The translations under genes were made by a program, and so were the position numbers. 48,756 nucleotides of DNA, from positions 1 to 48,756 of the forward strand of contig JAQBOK010000013.1 of the NCBI GenBank assembly GCA_028288085.1. The letters are read 5' to 3'. The DNA is from Mucilaginibacter sp. GTDB lineage: Bacteria; Bacteroidota; Bacteroidia; Sphingobacteriales; Sphingobacteriaceae. Under the pieces are notes generated by a model. The model had not been told where the DNA came from. It did no database searches and saw only the letters and a program-made list of their open reading frames with translations. Each line of letters starts with the position of its first letter. Position 1 is the first letter of the stretch. Shown piece after piece: positions 15,561-24,761 of this stretch.

Positions 15561-17039
15561 TTATTTAGCCAATTGTGTTTGGAGCAAACTTTTCCAGTCC
15601 TGGTAAATTGGCTCAAATCTATTGCCTGATGGTTCCACTACTTTTATCTTTTTCATATTACTAAATGCTTCTGTAGCAGAGGCAAAAATTCCTGCACCGG
15701 TACCCGCTCCCAGGGCCGCCCCGAGGCTTCCGTCATTCTTATACAATTCAACCGGGACACCTGTCGCGTTTACAAATATTTCGACAAACAGATCGCTTAA
15801 AAACAGGTTGGCTTTCCCGGCCCTGATGACAGAAGGGTTCATGCCATTCTCACGCATAATATCCAGCCCGTAACGGAATGCGCAGGCAATACCTTCCTGC
15901 ACAGCTCTGAAAATGTACGCCTGGCCATGTAAATTAAGATCGATGTTATGGAAATGAGCACCTACAGGTTTGTTATTAAGCATGCGCTCAGTCCCGTTTC
16001 CGAAAGGCAAAATACGCAGTCCGTAACTCCCCGACGATGCCTGTGCGGCTTTCTCATTCATTTGCGCGAAGCTTAAAGATGGCCCGAACAGACTTTTTGC
16101 CCAACTATATAGTCTGCCTGTACCATTGATGCAAAGTAAAACCCCCAAACGTTTTTGCCGTTCGGTATAGTTGACATGAGCAAACGTATTAACTCTTGAT
16201 TGCGGGTCGAAAGTAAGCTTGTCGCTCACCCCGTAAATAACGCCGGATGTGCCCGCGGTTGCAGCCACCTCGCCGGGTTTTAATACATTCAATGAAAGGG
16301 CATTATTTGGCTGGTCGCCTGCTTTATAAGTAATCGGTATGCCGGCCTTTAATTTTAATTTTTCGGCAACCGATCTAAGCAATTTCCCATGATTTGAAAA
16401 TACTGGCTGTATAGGAGGGAACATATCCTCACTAAAGTCGAAATAATTCAGGATGTCTTTTGATAGCCTGTTATTTATAAAATCAAAAAAGATCCCTTCG
16501 GACAAGGCGGAAACTGAAGTGGTGATCTCACCAGTAAGCTTCATTGCTATAAAGTCGCCCGGCAGCATGATCTTGTCTATCTGATCATATATCTGCGGTT
16601 CATTCAGCTTTACCCATGCCAGTTTAGAGGCTGTAAAATTTCCCGGCGAGTTAAGCAGATGGCTCAGGCATCTTTTTTCGCCAATATCACGAAAAGCTTT
16701 GTTGCCAATATCAACAGCGCGGCTATCACACCAAATGATGCTGTCGCGAAGTACCTGTTGATCTTTATTTACCAATACCAGGCCGTGCATCTGGTAGGCA
16801 ATGCCAATTGCCGAAATGTCATCCGGATTGTATAAACCACTGTTATTACATAGATGAATGGCTTGTTGTGCCTGCTGCCACCACATATCAGGCGCCTGCT
16901 CGGCCCAGCCGGGCTTAGGCGACAGAATAGGGCTTTCGCTATCAGGGTACTGTGCAGAAGCAATGGCATTTTGCGTTTCGGAATCTACAACTGAAACTTT
17001 AACAGATGACGTGCCTACATCAATACCTAATAATAGCAT
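15561..17039 (-). CDS. xylB: Xylulokinase
   Basis: The 492-residue FGGY-family kinase phosphorylates D-xylulose to xylulose 5-phosphate. The N-terminal phosphate loop reads LLGIDVGTSSVKVSVVD, the substrate-side segment AIGIAYQMHGLVLV contains the conserved QMHG, and the second phosphate-binding loop is AATAGTSGVIYGVSD. It heads the xylose operon and is transcribed away from the LacI-type regulator gene, with a shared 185-bp promoter region holding the operator. A 13-nt leader motif is shared with the eda leader. Confidence 0.95.
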   Translation of the reverse strand: MLLLGIDVGTSSVKVSVVDSETQNAIASAQYPDSESPILSPKPGWAEQAPDMWWQQAQQAIHLCNNSGLYNPDDISAIGIAYQMHGLVLVNKDQQVLRDSIIWCDSRAVDIGNKAFRDIGEKRCLSHLLNSPGNFTASKLAWVKLNEPQIYDQIDKIMLPGDFIAMKLTGEITTSVSALSEGIFFDFINNRLSKDILNYFDFSEDMFPPIQPVFSNHGKLLRSVAEKLKLKAGIPITYKAGDQPNNALSLNVLKPGEVAATAGTSGVIYGVSDKLTFDPQSRVNTFAHVNYTERQKRLGVLLCINGTGRLYSWAKSLFGPSLSFAQMNEKAAQASSGSYGLRILPFGNGTERMLNNKPVGAHFHNIDLNLHGQAYIFRAVQEGIACAFRYGLDIMRENGMNPSVIRAGKANLFLSDLFVEIFVNATGVPVELYKNDGSLGAALGAGTGAGIFASATEAFSNMKKIKVVEPSGNRFEPIYQDWKSLLQTQLAK

Positions 17040-17182
17040 GGTTTATTTGGTTATAATTGGTTGATTGGGTTGGATCTGCGTACTGGCAGGTGCTTTATTG
17101 ATAAAAGTAAAAAAACTTAATCAACTGCTCACATAATCAGCCTCTATTCAACCCGACTAAATTAAATTATTTTTATTCAATT

Positions 17183-17194
17183 GCAATCGATTGC
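17183..17194. promoter_or_regulatory. LacI-family operator between xylB and the regulator
   Basis: GCAATCGATTGC is a perfect 12-bp palindrome with the central CG typical of LacI/CcpA-family sites (wider context TTGCAATCGATTGCC). It lies 31 bp before the regulator ATG and about 145 bp before xylB, so it most likely controls the regulator directly and perhaps the xylose operon. Confidence 0.7.
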
Positions 17195-17224
17195 CTAAAT
17201 TTATTTAGCATTTTTACAAAAAAA

Positions 17225-18268
17225 ATGAAGCAAAAAAAAAGAGCTACCATTTATGATATTGCCAAAAAGCTAAATATTGCTGCTTCATCTGTATCCAGGG
17301 CACTAAATAATATCGGTAATATAAACGAAGAAACCAGGAAACTGATCCTGTCGACAGCGACCGAGCTTAAATATAAACGAAATACACTTGCTTCAAATTT
17401 GCGCAAGGGGCAATCAAAAACCATAGGTATTGTAGTACCGCGCATCAACCAAAACTTCTTCTCGAATGTTATTGCCGGTATTGAAGAGGCTTCCTACCAG
17501 AAAGGGTATAACCTGGTTATTTGCCAATCTAACGAATCACATGTGAAAGAGATACAATGTGTAAATACACTGATCAATCAGCACGTGGATTGTATCGTTA
17601 TATCTGTATCGGCGGAGGGCGGTGATTATAGTCACCTGCAAAATGTGATCGATAGCGGTATACAGCTGATACAATTTGACCGTGTAGCCAGTGAATTAAA
17701 AACGTTGAAAGTACTCAATGATACGGAACAGGTATCGATGGAAGCAGTATCACATATGATAGAGCAGGGGTACAAACGGATTGCCCTCCTTGAAGGCCCG
17801 CAAAACCTGGATATATTTATACAACGGAAAGCAGGTTACCTGAACGCATTAAAAAAAAACAATATGCCAATTATTAATGAGCTGGTAGTTGAAAATGCGT
17901 GGACAAAAGAGCTTGGAGCAACAGCAACGAGAGCGCTTTTGAACCTGCCCAATCCGCCTGACGCCATATTTGCTTCTACATCTGATTTTTCGGCTTTAGG
18001 GGTTTTGGAGGTGGCTTCGGCAATGGGCATAAAAGTGCCCTCAGAACTTGGGATATGCGGATACTCAAATGAAGCTTTCACCGAGATAACAAGTCCATCG
18101 ATTACTACTATTGATCAGTTCAGTATTTATATGGGTAAAAGTATTGCTGATCTTTATTTCAGAGAAATGGATCAAGAAGAATCATCACGTACACCAATAA
18201 CCATCAGTATTAAACCCGAACTGATTATCAGGGCATCTACGAGCAGGAAGACGCAGAGCGGCAAATAG
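17225..18268 (+). CDS. LacI-family regulator, probably of xylose genes
   Basis: The 347-residue protein has the LacI helix-turn-helix at the N-terminus (TIYDIAKKLNIAASSVSRAL, residues about 9-28), the hinge helix near NTLASNLRKGQSKTIGIVVP, and a periplasmic-binding-protein-like effector domain to the C-terminus (NFFSNVIAGIEEAS, DAIFASTSDFSALGVLEVA). It is divergent from xylB, and a CG-centred palindrome lies 31 bp before its start, so control of itself and the xylose operon is likely; the effector would be xylose or a related sugar (inference). Confidence 0.93.
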   Translation: MKQKKRATIYDIAKKLNIAASSVSRALNNIGNINEETRKLILSTATELKYKRNTLASNLRKGQSKTIGIVVPRINQNFFSNVIAGIEEASYQKGYNLVICQSNESHVKEIQCVNTLINQHVDCIVISVSAEGGDYSHLQNVIDSGIQLIQFDRVASELKTLKVLNDTEQVSMEAVSHMIEQGYKRIALLEGPQNLDIFIQRKAGYLNALKKNNMPIINELVVENAWTKELGATATRALLNLPNPPDAIFASTSDFSALGVLEVASAMGIKVPSELGICGYSNEAFTEITSPSITTIDQFSIYMGKSIADLYFREMDQEESSRTPITISIKPELIIRASTSRKTQSGK

Positions 18269-18302
18269 CAATAGCTTTTTTATCCCAGTTTTCCCTCAGG
18301 AA

Positions 18303-19844
18303 TCAATTCAATTCCAGCGTCACCACAGACTTTGCAGGCAGGTAAACAACCAATTTATCACCATCCTTTTTTGCACCGCTAAAGCTGATTATGTGTACTT
18401 TTTCGGGCTGCTGAAAAGTATTGATATCAGTCAGATTAGCAGAGGTAAGTATTTGTCCGGTCACTTTGGTCCACTGTAAACCGGCAAGCGTAGCGGTGAT
18501 GGCAATATTGTTATGCGGATCCAGGTTAACAAGCGAAATATGTATTTTACCAGATGTATCCCGTGATGCTGACAAACTTACAGCCGGTATCTTTTTACCC
18601 TCAAATTCGTAATCGGGTGAGCTCAGTTTTACAGGTAGATATTTTGCATCCTGGTGAACTTTATACAGATCGAATATGTGATATGTTGGAGTAAGCAGCA
18701 TTTTATCCTTATCGGTCAATATAAGTGATTGAAGCACATTGACGGTTTGTGCCAGGTTAGCCATCTTCACCCTGTCGCAATGGTTATTAAATATGTTTAA
18801 TGTAGTTGCCGCCAAAAGGGCATCGCGCAAACTGTTTTGCTGATAAAGAAATCCGGGATTGGTACCGGGCTCCACATCAGTCCAGATACCCCATTCGTCA
18901 ACAACAAGGGCAACCCGTTTTTCGGGGTCATACTTATCCATTATGGCCGAATGTTTGGTTACCAGTTCATCCATTTTCAGGCCGTTGACCATAGTGTTAA
19001 AATATTCTTTTTCATCAAAATGGGTAGCTGATCCTTTATGGCCCCAATCGCCGGTAGGTATGGTATAATAGTGCAGCGACAATCCCCACATGCCTGTGCC
19101 GATATTCTTCATACACACCTCGGTCCAGTTATAATCATCAGAATTGGGGCCGCTCGCAATTTTTTTGAGATGAGCGCCGGGATAATTCCTCGCATAAGTT
19201 GCATAACGTTTGTATTGGTCCGAGTAAAATTCAGGTGTCATATTGCCTCCACAACCCCAGCTTTCGTTTCCAACACCCCAAAAGATAACCTTGTAGGGTG
19301 CAGGATGGCCGTTTTGCTTTCTTAATTCAGCCATAGTGCTCTCGCCATCCAGATTTAGGTATTCTATCCATTTTGACATTTCTTCTACCGTGCCGCTACC
19401 TACATTGCCAGCTATATAAGGTTCGCAGCCTATCAGGTGGCAAAGTTCCAGAAATTCATTAGTGCCAAAACTATTATCATCCGTTACGTTTCCCCAATTG
19501 GTATTCACCATTTTGGGTCGCTGCATGTGTGGGCCAATTCCGTCCCGCCAATGGTATTCATCAGCAAAGCAACCGCCCGGCCAGCGCAGGTCGGGTATTT
19601 TTATTTTTTTTAATGCATTAACCACATCCAGCCGTATCCTGTCCTGTTTTTCTACCGGCAAAGTTTTATCTACCCAAAAACCACCATAGATACCATGCCC
19701 CAAATGCTCAGCAAACTGACCGTAAATAAAACGGCTGACAGTTAATTGCGAACCGCTGCTGATATCAGCGCTCGCACTTTTTTGCGCGTAAGCGTTCAGG
19801 CTCAAGACTGCTAATATGAAAAACAAGGATACTTTAGCTCTCAT
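18303..19844 (-). CDS. Secreted alpha-L-arabinofuranosidase, GH51
   Basis: From ATG 19844 the protein has 513 residues with a clean signal peptide ([20 protein letters not shown]), so it is exported; an upstream in-frame ATG at 19901 would spoil the signal and is rejected. GH51 motifs seen: [19 protein letters not shown], the acid/base glutamate in [13 protein letters not shown], and the nucleophile glutamate in [10 protein letters not shown]. The enzyme removes arabinofuranosyl side chains from arabinoxylan or arabinan. Its place beside xylose and hexuronate genes fits a hemicellulose-utilisation locus. It converges with the regulator gene (34-bp gap, no hairpin). Confidence 0.95.
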   Translation of the reverse strand: MRAKVSLFFILAVLSLNAYAQKSASADISSGSQLTVSRFIYGQFAEHLGHGIYGGFWVDKTLPVEKQDRIRLDVVNALKKIKIPDLRWPGGCFADEYHWRDGIGPHMQRPKMVNTNWGNVTDDNSFGTNEFLELCHLIGCEPYIAGNVGSGTVEEMSKWIEYLNLDGESTMAELRKQNGHPAPYKVIFWGVGNESWGCGGNMTPEFYSDQYKRYATYARNYPGAHLKKIASGPNSDDYNWTEVCMKNIGTGMWGLSLHYYTIPTGDWGHKGSATHFDEKEYFNTMVNGLKMDELVTKHSAIMDKYDPEKRVALVVDEWGIWTDVEPGTNPGFLYQQNSLRDALLAATTLNIFNNHCDRVKMANLAQTVNVLQSLILTDKDKMLLTPTYHIFDLYKVHQDAKYLPVKLSSPDYEFEGKKIPAVSLSASRDTSGKIHISLVNLDPHNNIAITATLAGLQWTKVTGQILTSANLTDINTFQQPEKVHIISFSGAKKDGDKLVVYLPAKSVVTLELN

Positions 19845-19990
19845 TTTATAAATGTATTGATAACAATTATAGAGTGGGTCAAAAAAATACGACAAAAACA
19901 ATTTGCCGTTTATGTTTTTTGTTGACGGTTTATGAGCTAAAGATATTAATGATTTTACCTATTCAAAAATCCAGGTACAAGATGTTATGA

Positions 19991-21871
19991 TCATTTGGGC
20001 GCATCATTGATATTTATCAGTTTCCTGCCCTTTATCAGCATCTTGATTCGCCCGCGTTTAAGAGATATCTGGGTATTTGCGGTTTCGTTTTCTTCCAAAT
20101 GAAGTTTATAGGCCGATAGAATATCCTGGTAGGTTAATATACCAATAACCTTATTGCCTTTTGCCGATATAACCGGCAATGCTTCGGTATTATTTTGAGC
20201 CATTACTTCGGCCGCGGTTCTCAAAGTATCATCATTTTTTAAAAAGAAATGAACAGGGTCAATGATCTCTTTTAATAGTTTATTCCCATCGGGGTTATTG
20301 ATATACAGATTGGCTAATTTTACAATGCCCGCGTATGCACTATCATCATCCACAGTGATAATATAACTATCGTGATACTTGTTTTCCGTTATCCAGTCGC
20401 ATGCGTCCTTAATCGTGTTTTTAAAACTCAAAACCATGTCACTTTCGCCCATCATTTGTGCGACAGTTAATTTCTGCAACAGGTCGGGCTCGAAAGAATC
20501 AGGCGTGAAAACACCGCGGCGCGCTATTTTTTCGGTCATTATGGTATTTTCCATAAGGAAGAACGAAATAAGGTACGACGCCGTACAAGCTCCTAATAAC
20601 GGCAACAAAGCGTGCGATTGCATAGTTGCTTCCAACGCAAAAGTGATACTTGTGAGGTAGGCCCTAGAAGCGCCTGCAAACATGGCAGACATACCGATCA
20701 ATGCTGCCATGGGGATACTGATACCAGCATTAGGGAATACATTAACGATCAAACTGCCTATTATAGCGCCCGCTGCTCCGCCAATGGTCAATAAAGGAGC
20801 AAGTGTACCGCCCGAGGTGCCACTGCCCAAAGCAATAGCCCATGAAAGGAATTTAAAAAAACATAAACTGAATATGATGCTTAAAGGAAGTGTGCCGGAT
20901 AATAAATTGGTTATATTATCATAGCCAACGCCTAAGGTATGGGGTGCAAAATAGCCTACTACACCAACTGCAAGTCCGCCTATTGCCGGCCACCACATCC
21001 AATGTATAGGTAGTTTTTCAAATATATCCTCTATCCAGTAAACCGCTTTGGTGAGAATCAATGATAAAAAACCAATAATGATACCCATAAAGCTATAAAT
21101 AGCCAGCGCTATATTGGACGGCGTTTTCAAGTCGGACATTGGAAATACAGGACCCGATTCGAATAATAAGTGATGGCCCGCGGCACCGGTAATACAAGCC
21201 AGCGCCACAGGTAGAATGGCCTTAGGCGAAAATTCGAACAGCAACAATTCAATCGCTAAAAAAACGGCGGCTATCGGTGTCCCGAATATGGCAGCCATAC
21301 CGGCGGTGGCGCCGGCGGCTAAAACAATCTTACGTTCGTTGGATGTGATTTTGAACAACTGGCCCAAGGTAGATCCCAACGCACCGCCGGTCGCTATTAT
21401 AGGCCCTTCGGCCCCGAAAGGGCCCCCGGTTCCGATAGCGATAGCTGATGATACCGGTTTTAAGAAAGCAATAACCGGTTTTATTTTACTTTGGTTAACC
21501 AATATTTGTTCCATGGCTTCGGGTATGCCATGCCCCCTGATGGCTTTGGACCCATATAAAGCCATAAATCCTACTATAATACCGCCAATTGCAGGAATAG
21601 CTATTACCCATAGGCCTAAATGATTAAATGCAGGGCTATTAAATTTCAAGGAAAGTGAACCGTAAAAAGAAACATTGGTAACCAGGTTGATAAGCGACAC
21701 TAAAACCTTGGCTATAATACTGATGGCAATGGCAACAGCTATACACAAAATTGAAATAGTGATGAGCCGTTTTTTTAAAATAAGGCTTTTTTTAGGGTCG
21801 TCCCTATCACCTGATAAATAATTCAATGAAGGAGAGATAGGTATCCCATTTGTGTAGCTTGTAGTTTTCAT
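19991..21871 (-). CDS. ClC-family chloride channel/antiporter with CBS domains
   Basis: The 626-residue protein is a ClC membrane protein (residues about 25-450) followed by a cytoplasmic pair of CBS domains (about 460-595). The ion-pathway signatures are GHGIPEAM, GTGGPFGAEGPIIATGG (with the gating glutamate in AEGP) and GSGTSGGTLAPLLTIGG. Keeping the gating glutamate fits either an antiporter or a gated channel. The CBS pair normally binds adenine nucleotides and regulates opening. It is a single minus-strand gene with a 282-bp gap to the divergent DoxX gene. Confidence 0.94.
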   Translation of the reverse strand: MKTTSYTNGIPISPSLNYLSGDRDDPKKSLILKKRLITISILCIAVAIAISIIAKVLVSLINLVTNVSFYGSLSLKFNSPAFNHLGLWVIAIPAIGGIIVGFMALYGSKAIRGHGIPEAMEQILVNQSKIKPVIAFLKPVSSAIAIGTGGPFGAEGPIIATGGALGSTLGQLFKITSNERKIVLAAGATAGMAAIFGTPIAAVFLAIELLLFEFSPKAILPVALACITGAAGHHLLFESGPVFPMSDLKTPSNIALAIYSFMGIIIGFLSLILTKAVYWIEDIFEKLPIHWMWWPAIGGLAVGVVGYFAPHTLGVGYDNITNLLSGTLPLSIIFSLCFFKFLSWAIALGSGTSGGTLAPLLTIGGAAGAIIGSLIVNVFPNAGISIPMAALIGMSAMFAGASRAYLTSITFALEATMQSHALLPLLGACTASYLISFFLMENTIMTEKIARRGVFTPDSFEPDLLQKLTVAQMMGESDMVLSFKNTIKDACDWITENKYHDSYIITVDDDSAYAGIVKLANLYINNPDGNKLLKEIIDPVHFFLKNDDTLRTAAEVMAQNNTEALPVISAKGNKVIGILTYQDILSAYKLHLEENETANTQISLKRGRIKMLIKGRKLININDAPK

Positions 21872-22098
21872 ATTTTTATTATGGGCCGGGAAAACTCATC
21901 CAGTTATTGATGGAGAGTTGCAGCCGACAAAACTTACTGCAAAAATAGGTAAGAGTCTTAGCTAAATCAAGTAAAATGTTGTTTAAATAATAAAATATTG
22001 CATTTACAAACAAAATATTCTTAATAAATGTTGTTTTTACAATAGTTTATCAATTATCGTTTAACGTAAAAAAACTTTACAATAAGATAAAAACTTAT

Positions 22099-22106
22099 TA
22101 TATTTG
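22099..22106 (+). promoter_or_regulatory. Possible -7 box before the DoxX gene
   Basis: TATATTTG matches the Bacteroidota -7 consensus exactly. The -33 position (about 22076-22079) reads TTTA instead of TTG, so the promoter is incomplete. The leader would be about 40 nt. Confidence 0.4.
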
Positions 22107-22153
22107 ATATATACCAATTTATCATAAACCTGTTTAACCCAAAAGGAGGAGTT

Positions 22154-22594
22154 ATGAACTTAATACATAAAGTTGAAAAGTGGGGAGATAGTCATCACCC
22201 TAGATTTCTGGATATTATCCGTATAGCTTTAGGGGTATTTTTGCTCCTCAAGGGACTCGGTTTCATGGAAAATACCGCCTATTTAAGATCAATGATCGAA
22301 AATCAATCAGATATTTCTTTTTCTCCCGGCTTATTAATGGCATTGGTTTATTATGTCACATTTGTACAAATGGTAGGGGGCACATTAATTGCCCTTGGCG
22401 TTCTTACCCGTCTTTCTGCCATTATACAGATACCGGTTGTTTTTGGCGCGGTGTTTTTTATCAACGTATTAGAGTCACCCTTTAATAGCGACCTGTGGTC
22501 ATCAGTAGCAGCACTTGTATTCCTGATGGTATTTGCTGTAATAGGTTCCGGAAAGCTGTCATTGGAGAAGTACCTGGAAAGCTGCAATGATTAA
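22154..22594 (+). CDS. DoxX-family membrane protein
   Basis: This 146-residue protein has four hydrophobic segments (roughly residues 20-38, 58-77, 80-98 and 117-136) and the DoxX-like opening RFLDIIRIALGVFLLLKGLGF. DoxX proteins are small inner-membrane proteins linked to redox stress in some bacteria; a precise activity is not known. The gene carries an unusually strong Shine-Dalgarno sequence, AAAGGAGG, 5 bp before ATG 22154. It precedes the FNR-like regulator by 59 bp on the same strand, which may link it to oxygen or redox response (inference). Confidence 0.88.
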   Translation: MNLIHKVEKWGDSHHPRFLDIIRIALGVFLLLKGLGFMENTAYLRSMIENQSDISFSPGLLMALVYYVTFVQMVGGTLIALGVLTRLSAIIQIPVVFGAVFFINVLESPFNSDLWSSVAALVFLMVFAVIGSGKLSLEKYLESCND

Positions 22595-22653
22595 TTTCTA
22601 ATTATATTTTGCCTTTATGTGCCATTAAAATTTAATATTGCACTCGTATCCCG

Positions 22654-23349
22654 ATGAAAAAACACGACTACGAGTGCGATCTAAAGAGTTGCCTGTTATG
22701 CCAGCTTTGTTTAAAAGACTGGCTTCCGGCTGTAGCGGTGCATAAAAAGAACTATCCGATTAAAAAAGGGCAGCTTATATTCCGCGAAGGTGATGCGGTA
22801 AAAGGTATCTATTTTATCTACTCTGGTAATGTTAAAGTGCATAAAAGATGGGATGATGAAAAAGAACTCATTATACGCTTTGCTAAAAGTGGAGATATTA
22901 TAGGCCATACGGGTTTAGGAAATGATCCATTTTACCCGGTATCCGCAACCGCATTGGAACCCGCCATAATTTGTTACATTGATATGGCTTTTTTTGAGAC
23001 GACATTGAATGTAAATAATATCCTGACTTATAAATTGATGCGATTTTTTGCCAATGAACTGCAGGAATCGGAAAAGAGAATGCGAAATCTGGTACATATG
23101 CCGGTTAAGGGACGAATAGCACAGGCATTTATTACTTTAAGAAATCAATTTGGCACCAACAAAGATGGGGTTATTGATATCGAACTCACCCGTCAGGACC
23201 TTTCGTCTTTTGCCGGGGCCTCATACGAAACATTGTTTAAAGTGATCAATGAATTTACCGAAGAAAAACTAATCGAAGTATCTGGTAAAAATATCAGTAT
23301 AATCAATGAGGTGATGCTGAAGAAACTGACCTACGGAGTTAATTCATAA
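22654..23349 (+). CDS. Crp/Fnr-family regulator with FNR-like cysteine set
   Basis: The 231-residue protein has a cyclic-nucleotide-binding-like domain (about residues 30-145) and a C-terminal winged helix (about 152-225, with TRQDLSSFAGASYETLFKVI). The N-terminus ECDLKSCLLCQLC supplies C8, C13, C16 and C19, and C107 in PAIICYIDMAFFETTL aligns with Cys122 of E. coli FNR (MVCEIPFETLDDL). This is the ligand set expected for an oxygen-sensitive Fe-S cluster. In the recognition helix the FNR residues E-xx-SR read E192-xx-F195-K196, so the DNA target may differ from TTGAT-N4-ATCAA. A TTG-N21-TAATATTG candidate promoter precedes it. No FNR box was found nearby. Confidence 0.92.
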   Translation: MKKHDYECDLKSCLLCQLCLKDWLPAVAVHKKNYPIKKGQLIFREGDAVKGIYFIYSGNVKVHKRWDDEKELIIRFAKSGDIIGHTGLGNDPFYPVSATALEPAIICYIDMAFFETTLNVNNILTYKLMRFFANELQESEKRMRNLVHMPVKGRIAQAFITLRNQFGTNKDGVIDIELTRQDLSSFAGASYETLFKVINEFTEEKLIEVSGKNISIINEVMLKKLTYGVNS

Positions 23350-23444
23350 AGCCTTTTCTGAATAGCATCTTAACGTAATATTTTTAACCTGCTTGTATTT
23401 TAAAGTATAATTTGGGGTAATTTAGGGGCACAACACTACGTTTT

Positions 23445-24608
23445 ATGAATAACGAGATCAGATCGATGCTCAGTGAGCCAGCCTATAAAGCGGCGCGTTC
23501 AGTTTCCGGAGCTATTGAAAGGCATTTTGCCGCGCAATTAGCTGCTGCAGCGAAGCGTGGAGAAGCCGACCTTGCACCTGAACCGCAAAAACAGATAATA
23601 GAAGCCATAATTGATACCGCGTTTTGGACCAGCCTACGCAAGGAAGAGGGCCGTTCGCCAAAGATATCGCTTGCATTTCTTCCACCTGTGAAATCAGCAC
23701 AACCGCTAATATTTGAACAGCGACTACCGCTTACCCCCGATATTTTAACCAAACTGGCGCCGGCGGTTGAGCGTTCGGGCATCCACCTTGGTGTGTGGCA
23801 GGATGAGGAGGAAATATATATTTGGGGTACTACGCATGATATACCCGGGTTTTGTTTCGTATTAGAAGTAATAGAACCCGGACTACTGGTGATTAAACAC
23901 CGCCGCGTAGATGGTTTTGGAAAGTTTGTGAATGTAGCTGTATTAAAGGGTGATGAAGTAAAAGTGGTTGACGAACAGAGCGTAAGCCTGCCCGACTGCC
24001 CAGCTTTAATAACCTCACTGCTGGGCTTTACGTCACCGGCTTCATGGAACAACGCAGTTAACCTGCATGTGCAACTGGCGGTATCTATGCGGACGCACGG
24101 GCATGGCGGTTTGCTACTCGTAGTGCCTTCTGATAACGATACATGGCGCGAATCAATCATTCACCCTATATCGTATGCTGTAGCACCGGCATTTAGCGGT
24201 TTGTCTGACCTGATGAAACAAGAGGTAAGCAAACGTAATCTTGTACTCTGGCAGGAGGAACTGACCAGGGAAATTGAAAGTGTAGCCGGACTTACAGCGG
24301 TTGACGGCGCAACCATTATTAATGATAAACACGAACTGTTAGCTTTTGGGGCTAAAATAACCCGGCCGATAGGTGGAGAGACTGTTAAAGAGATCATGGT
24401 GACAGAACCCATTATTGACAGCCCTGCGCAGATAATGGCCCCTGGCCAGGATGGCGGAACGCGCCATTTTGCAGCAGCCCAGTTTGTTTATGACCAACGG
24501 GATGCCTTCGCGCTTGTTGCCTCGCAGGATGGCAGGTTTACCATATTCTCCTGGTCACCATGTGACGATATAGTGCATGCGCATAGGGTTGACACCCTGT
24601 TGTTATAA
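23445..24608 (+). CDS. DAC-like (diadenylate-cyclase-related) protein with N-terminal sensor region
   Basis: This 387-residue protein ends in a region resembling the DisA_N/DAC nucleotidyltransferase fold: TAVDGATIIN carries the DGA motif (D287-A289), and GGTRHFAAAQF (338-348) matches the GTRHRAA segment, followed by RDAFALVASQDGRFTIF in place of the usual VSEE strand. The N-terminal two thirds includes HGHGGLLLVVPSD and WRESIIHPISYAV, which I associate with the sensor part of DACNV-type proteins. No membrane segment or signal peptide is seen. The changes (RHF for RHR, SQDG for SEE) make c-di-AMP synthesis uncertain; a divergent product or a degenerate nucleotide sensor is possible. It lies 95 bp after the FNR-like gene. 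Confidence 0.72.
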   Translation: MNNEIRSMLSEPAYKAARSVSGAIERHFAAQLAAAAKRGEADLAPEPQKQIIEAIIDTAFWTSLRKEEGRSPKISLAFLPPVKSAQPLIFEQRLPLTPDILTKLAPAVERSGIHLGVWQDEEEIYIWGTTHDIPGFCFVLEVIEPGLLVIKHRRVDGFGKFVNVAVLKGDEVKVVDEQSVSLPDCPALITSLLGFTSPASWNNAVNLHVQLAVSMRTHGHGGLLLVVPSDNDTWRESIIHPISYAVAPAFSGLSDLMKQEVSKRNLVLWQEELTREIESVAGLTAVDGATIINDKHELLAFGAKITRPIGGETVKEIMVTEPIIDSPAQIMAPGQDGGTRHFAAAQFVYDQRDAFALVASQDGRFTIFSWSPCDDIVHAHRVDTLLL

Positions 24609-24672
24609 CTGCATGAATAATTTTAAATAAATTGTCGTTGTCGAACCTGCCTCGGCAGCGGGTAGGCTATTT

Positions 24673-24689
24673 AGAGAAATCTTATACAA
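24673..24689. repeat. Half copy of an interspersed repeat
   Basis: AGAGAAATCTTATACAA shares an exact 16-mer (24674-24689) with the left arm of the palindromic element at 42816-42906. Only one arm is present here, between the DAC-like gene and the convergent secreted protein gene. The surrounding gap has no other feature. Confidence 0.6.
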
Positions 24690-24761
24690 GCGCCCGGGAG
24701 ATAATACAATGTTTAGTATTTTTCTTCGCCCACTTTTTCAGTCCTGCTCGTCAAAATCACC

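Noticed and set aside
22020..23445. FNR boxes (TTGAT-N4-ATCAA) near the FNR-like gene
   Set aside because: No acceptable match was found by eye; the recognition residues also differ from FNR.
23483..24160. Long minus-strand frame (225 codons) opposite the DAC-like gene
   Set aside because: It is antisense to a protein with clear motifs, has serine/threonine/proline-rich low-complexity composition, and shows no family signature.
24640..24668. CTGCCtcGGCAG as a terminator after the DAC-like gene
   Set aside because: The loop is only 2 nt and no T tract follows on either strand.
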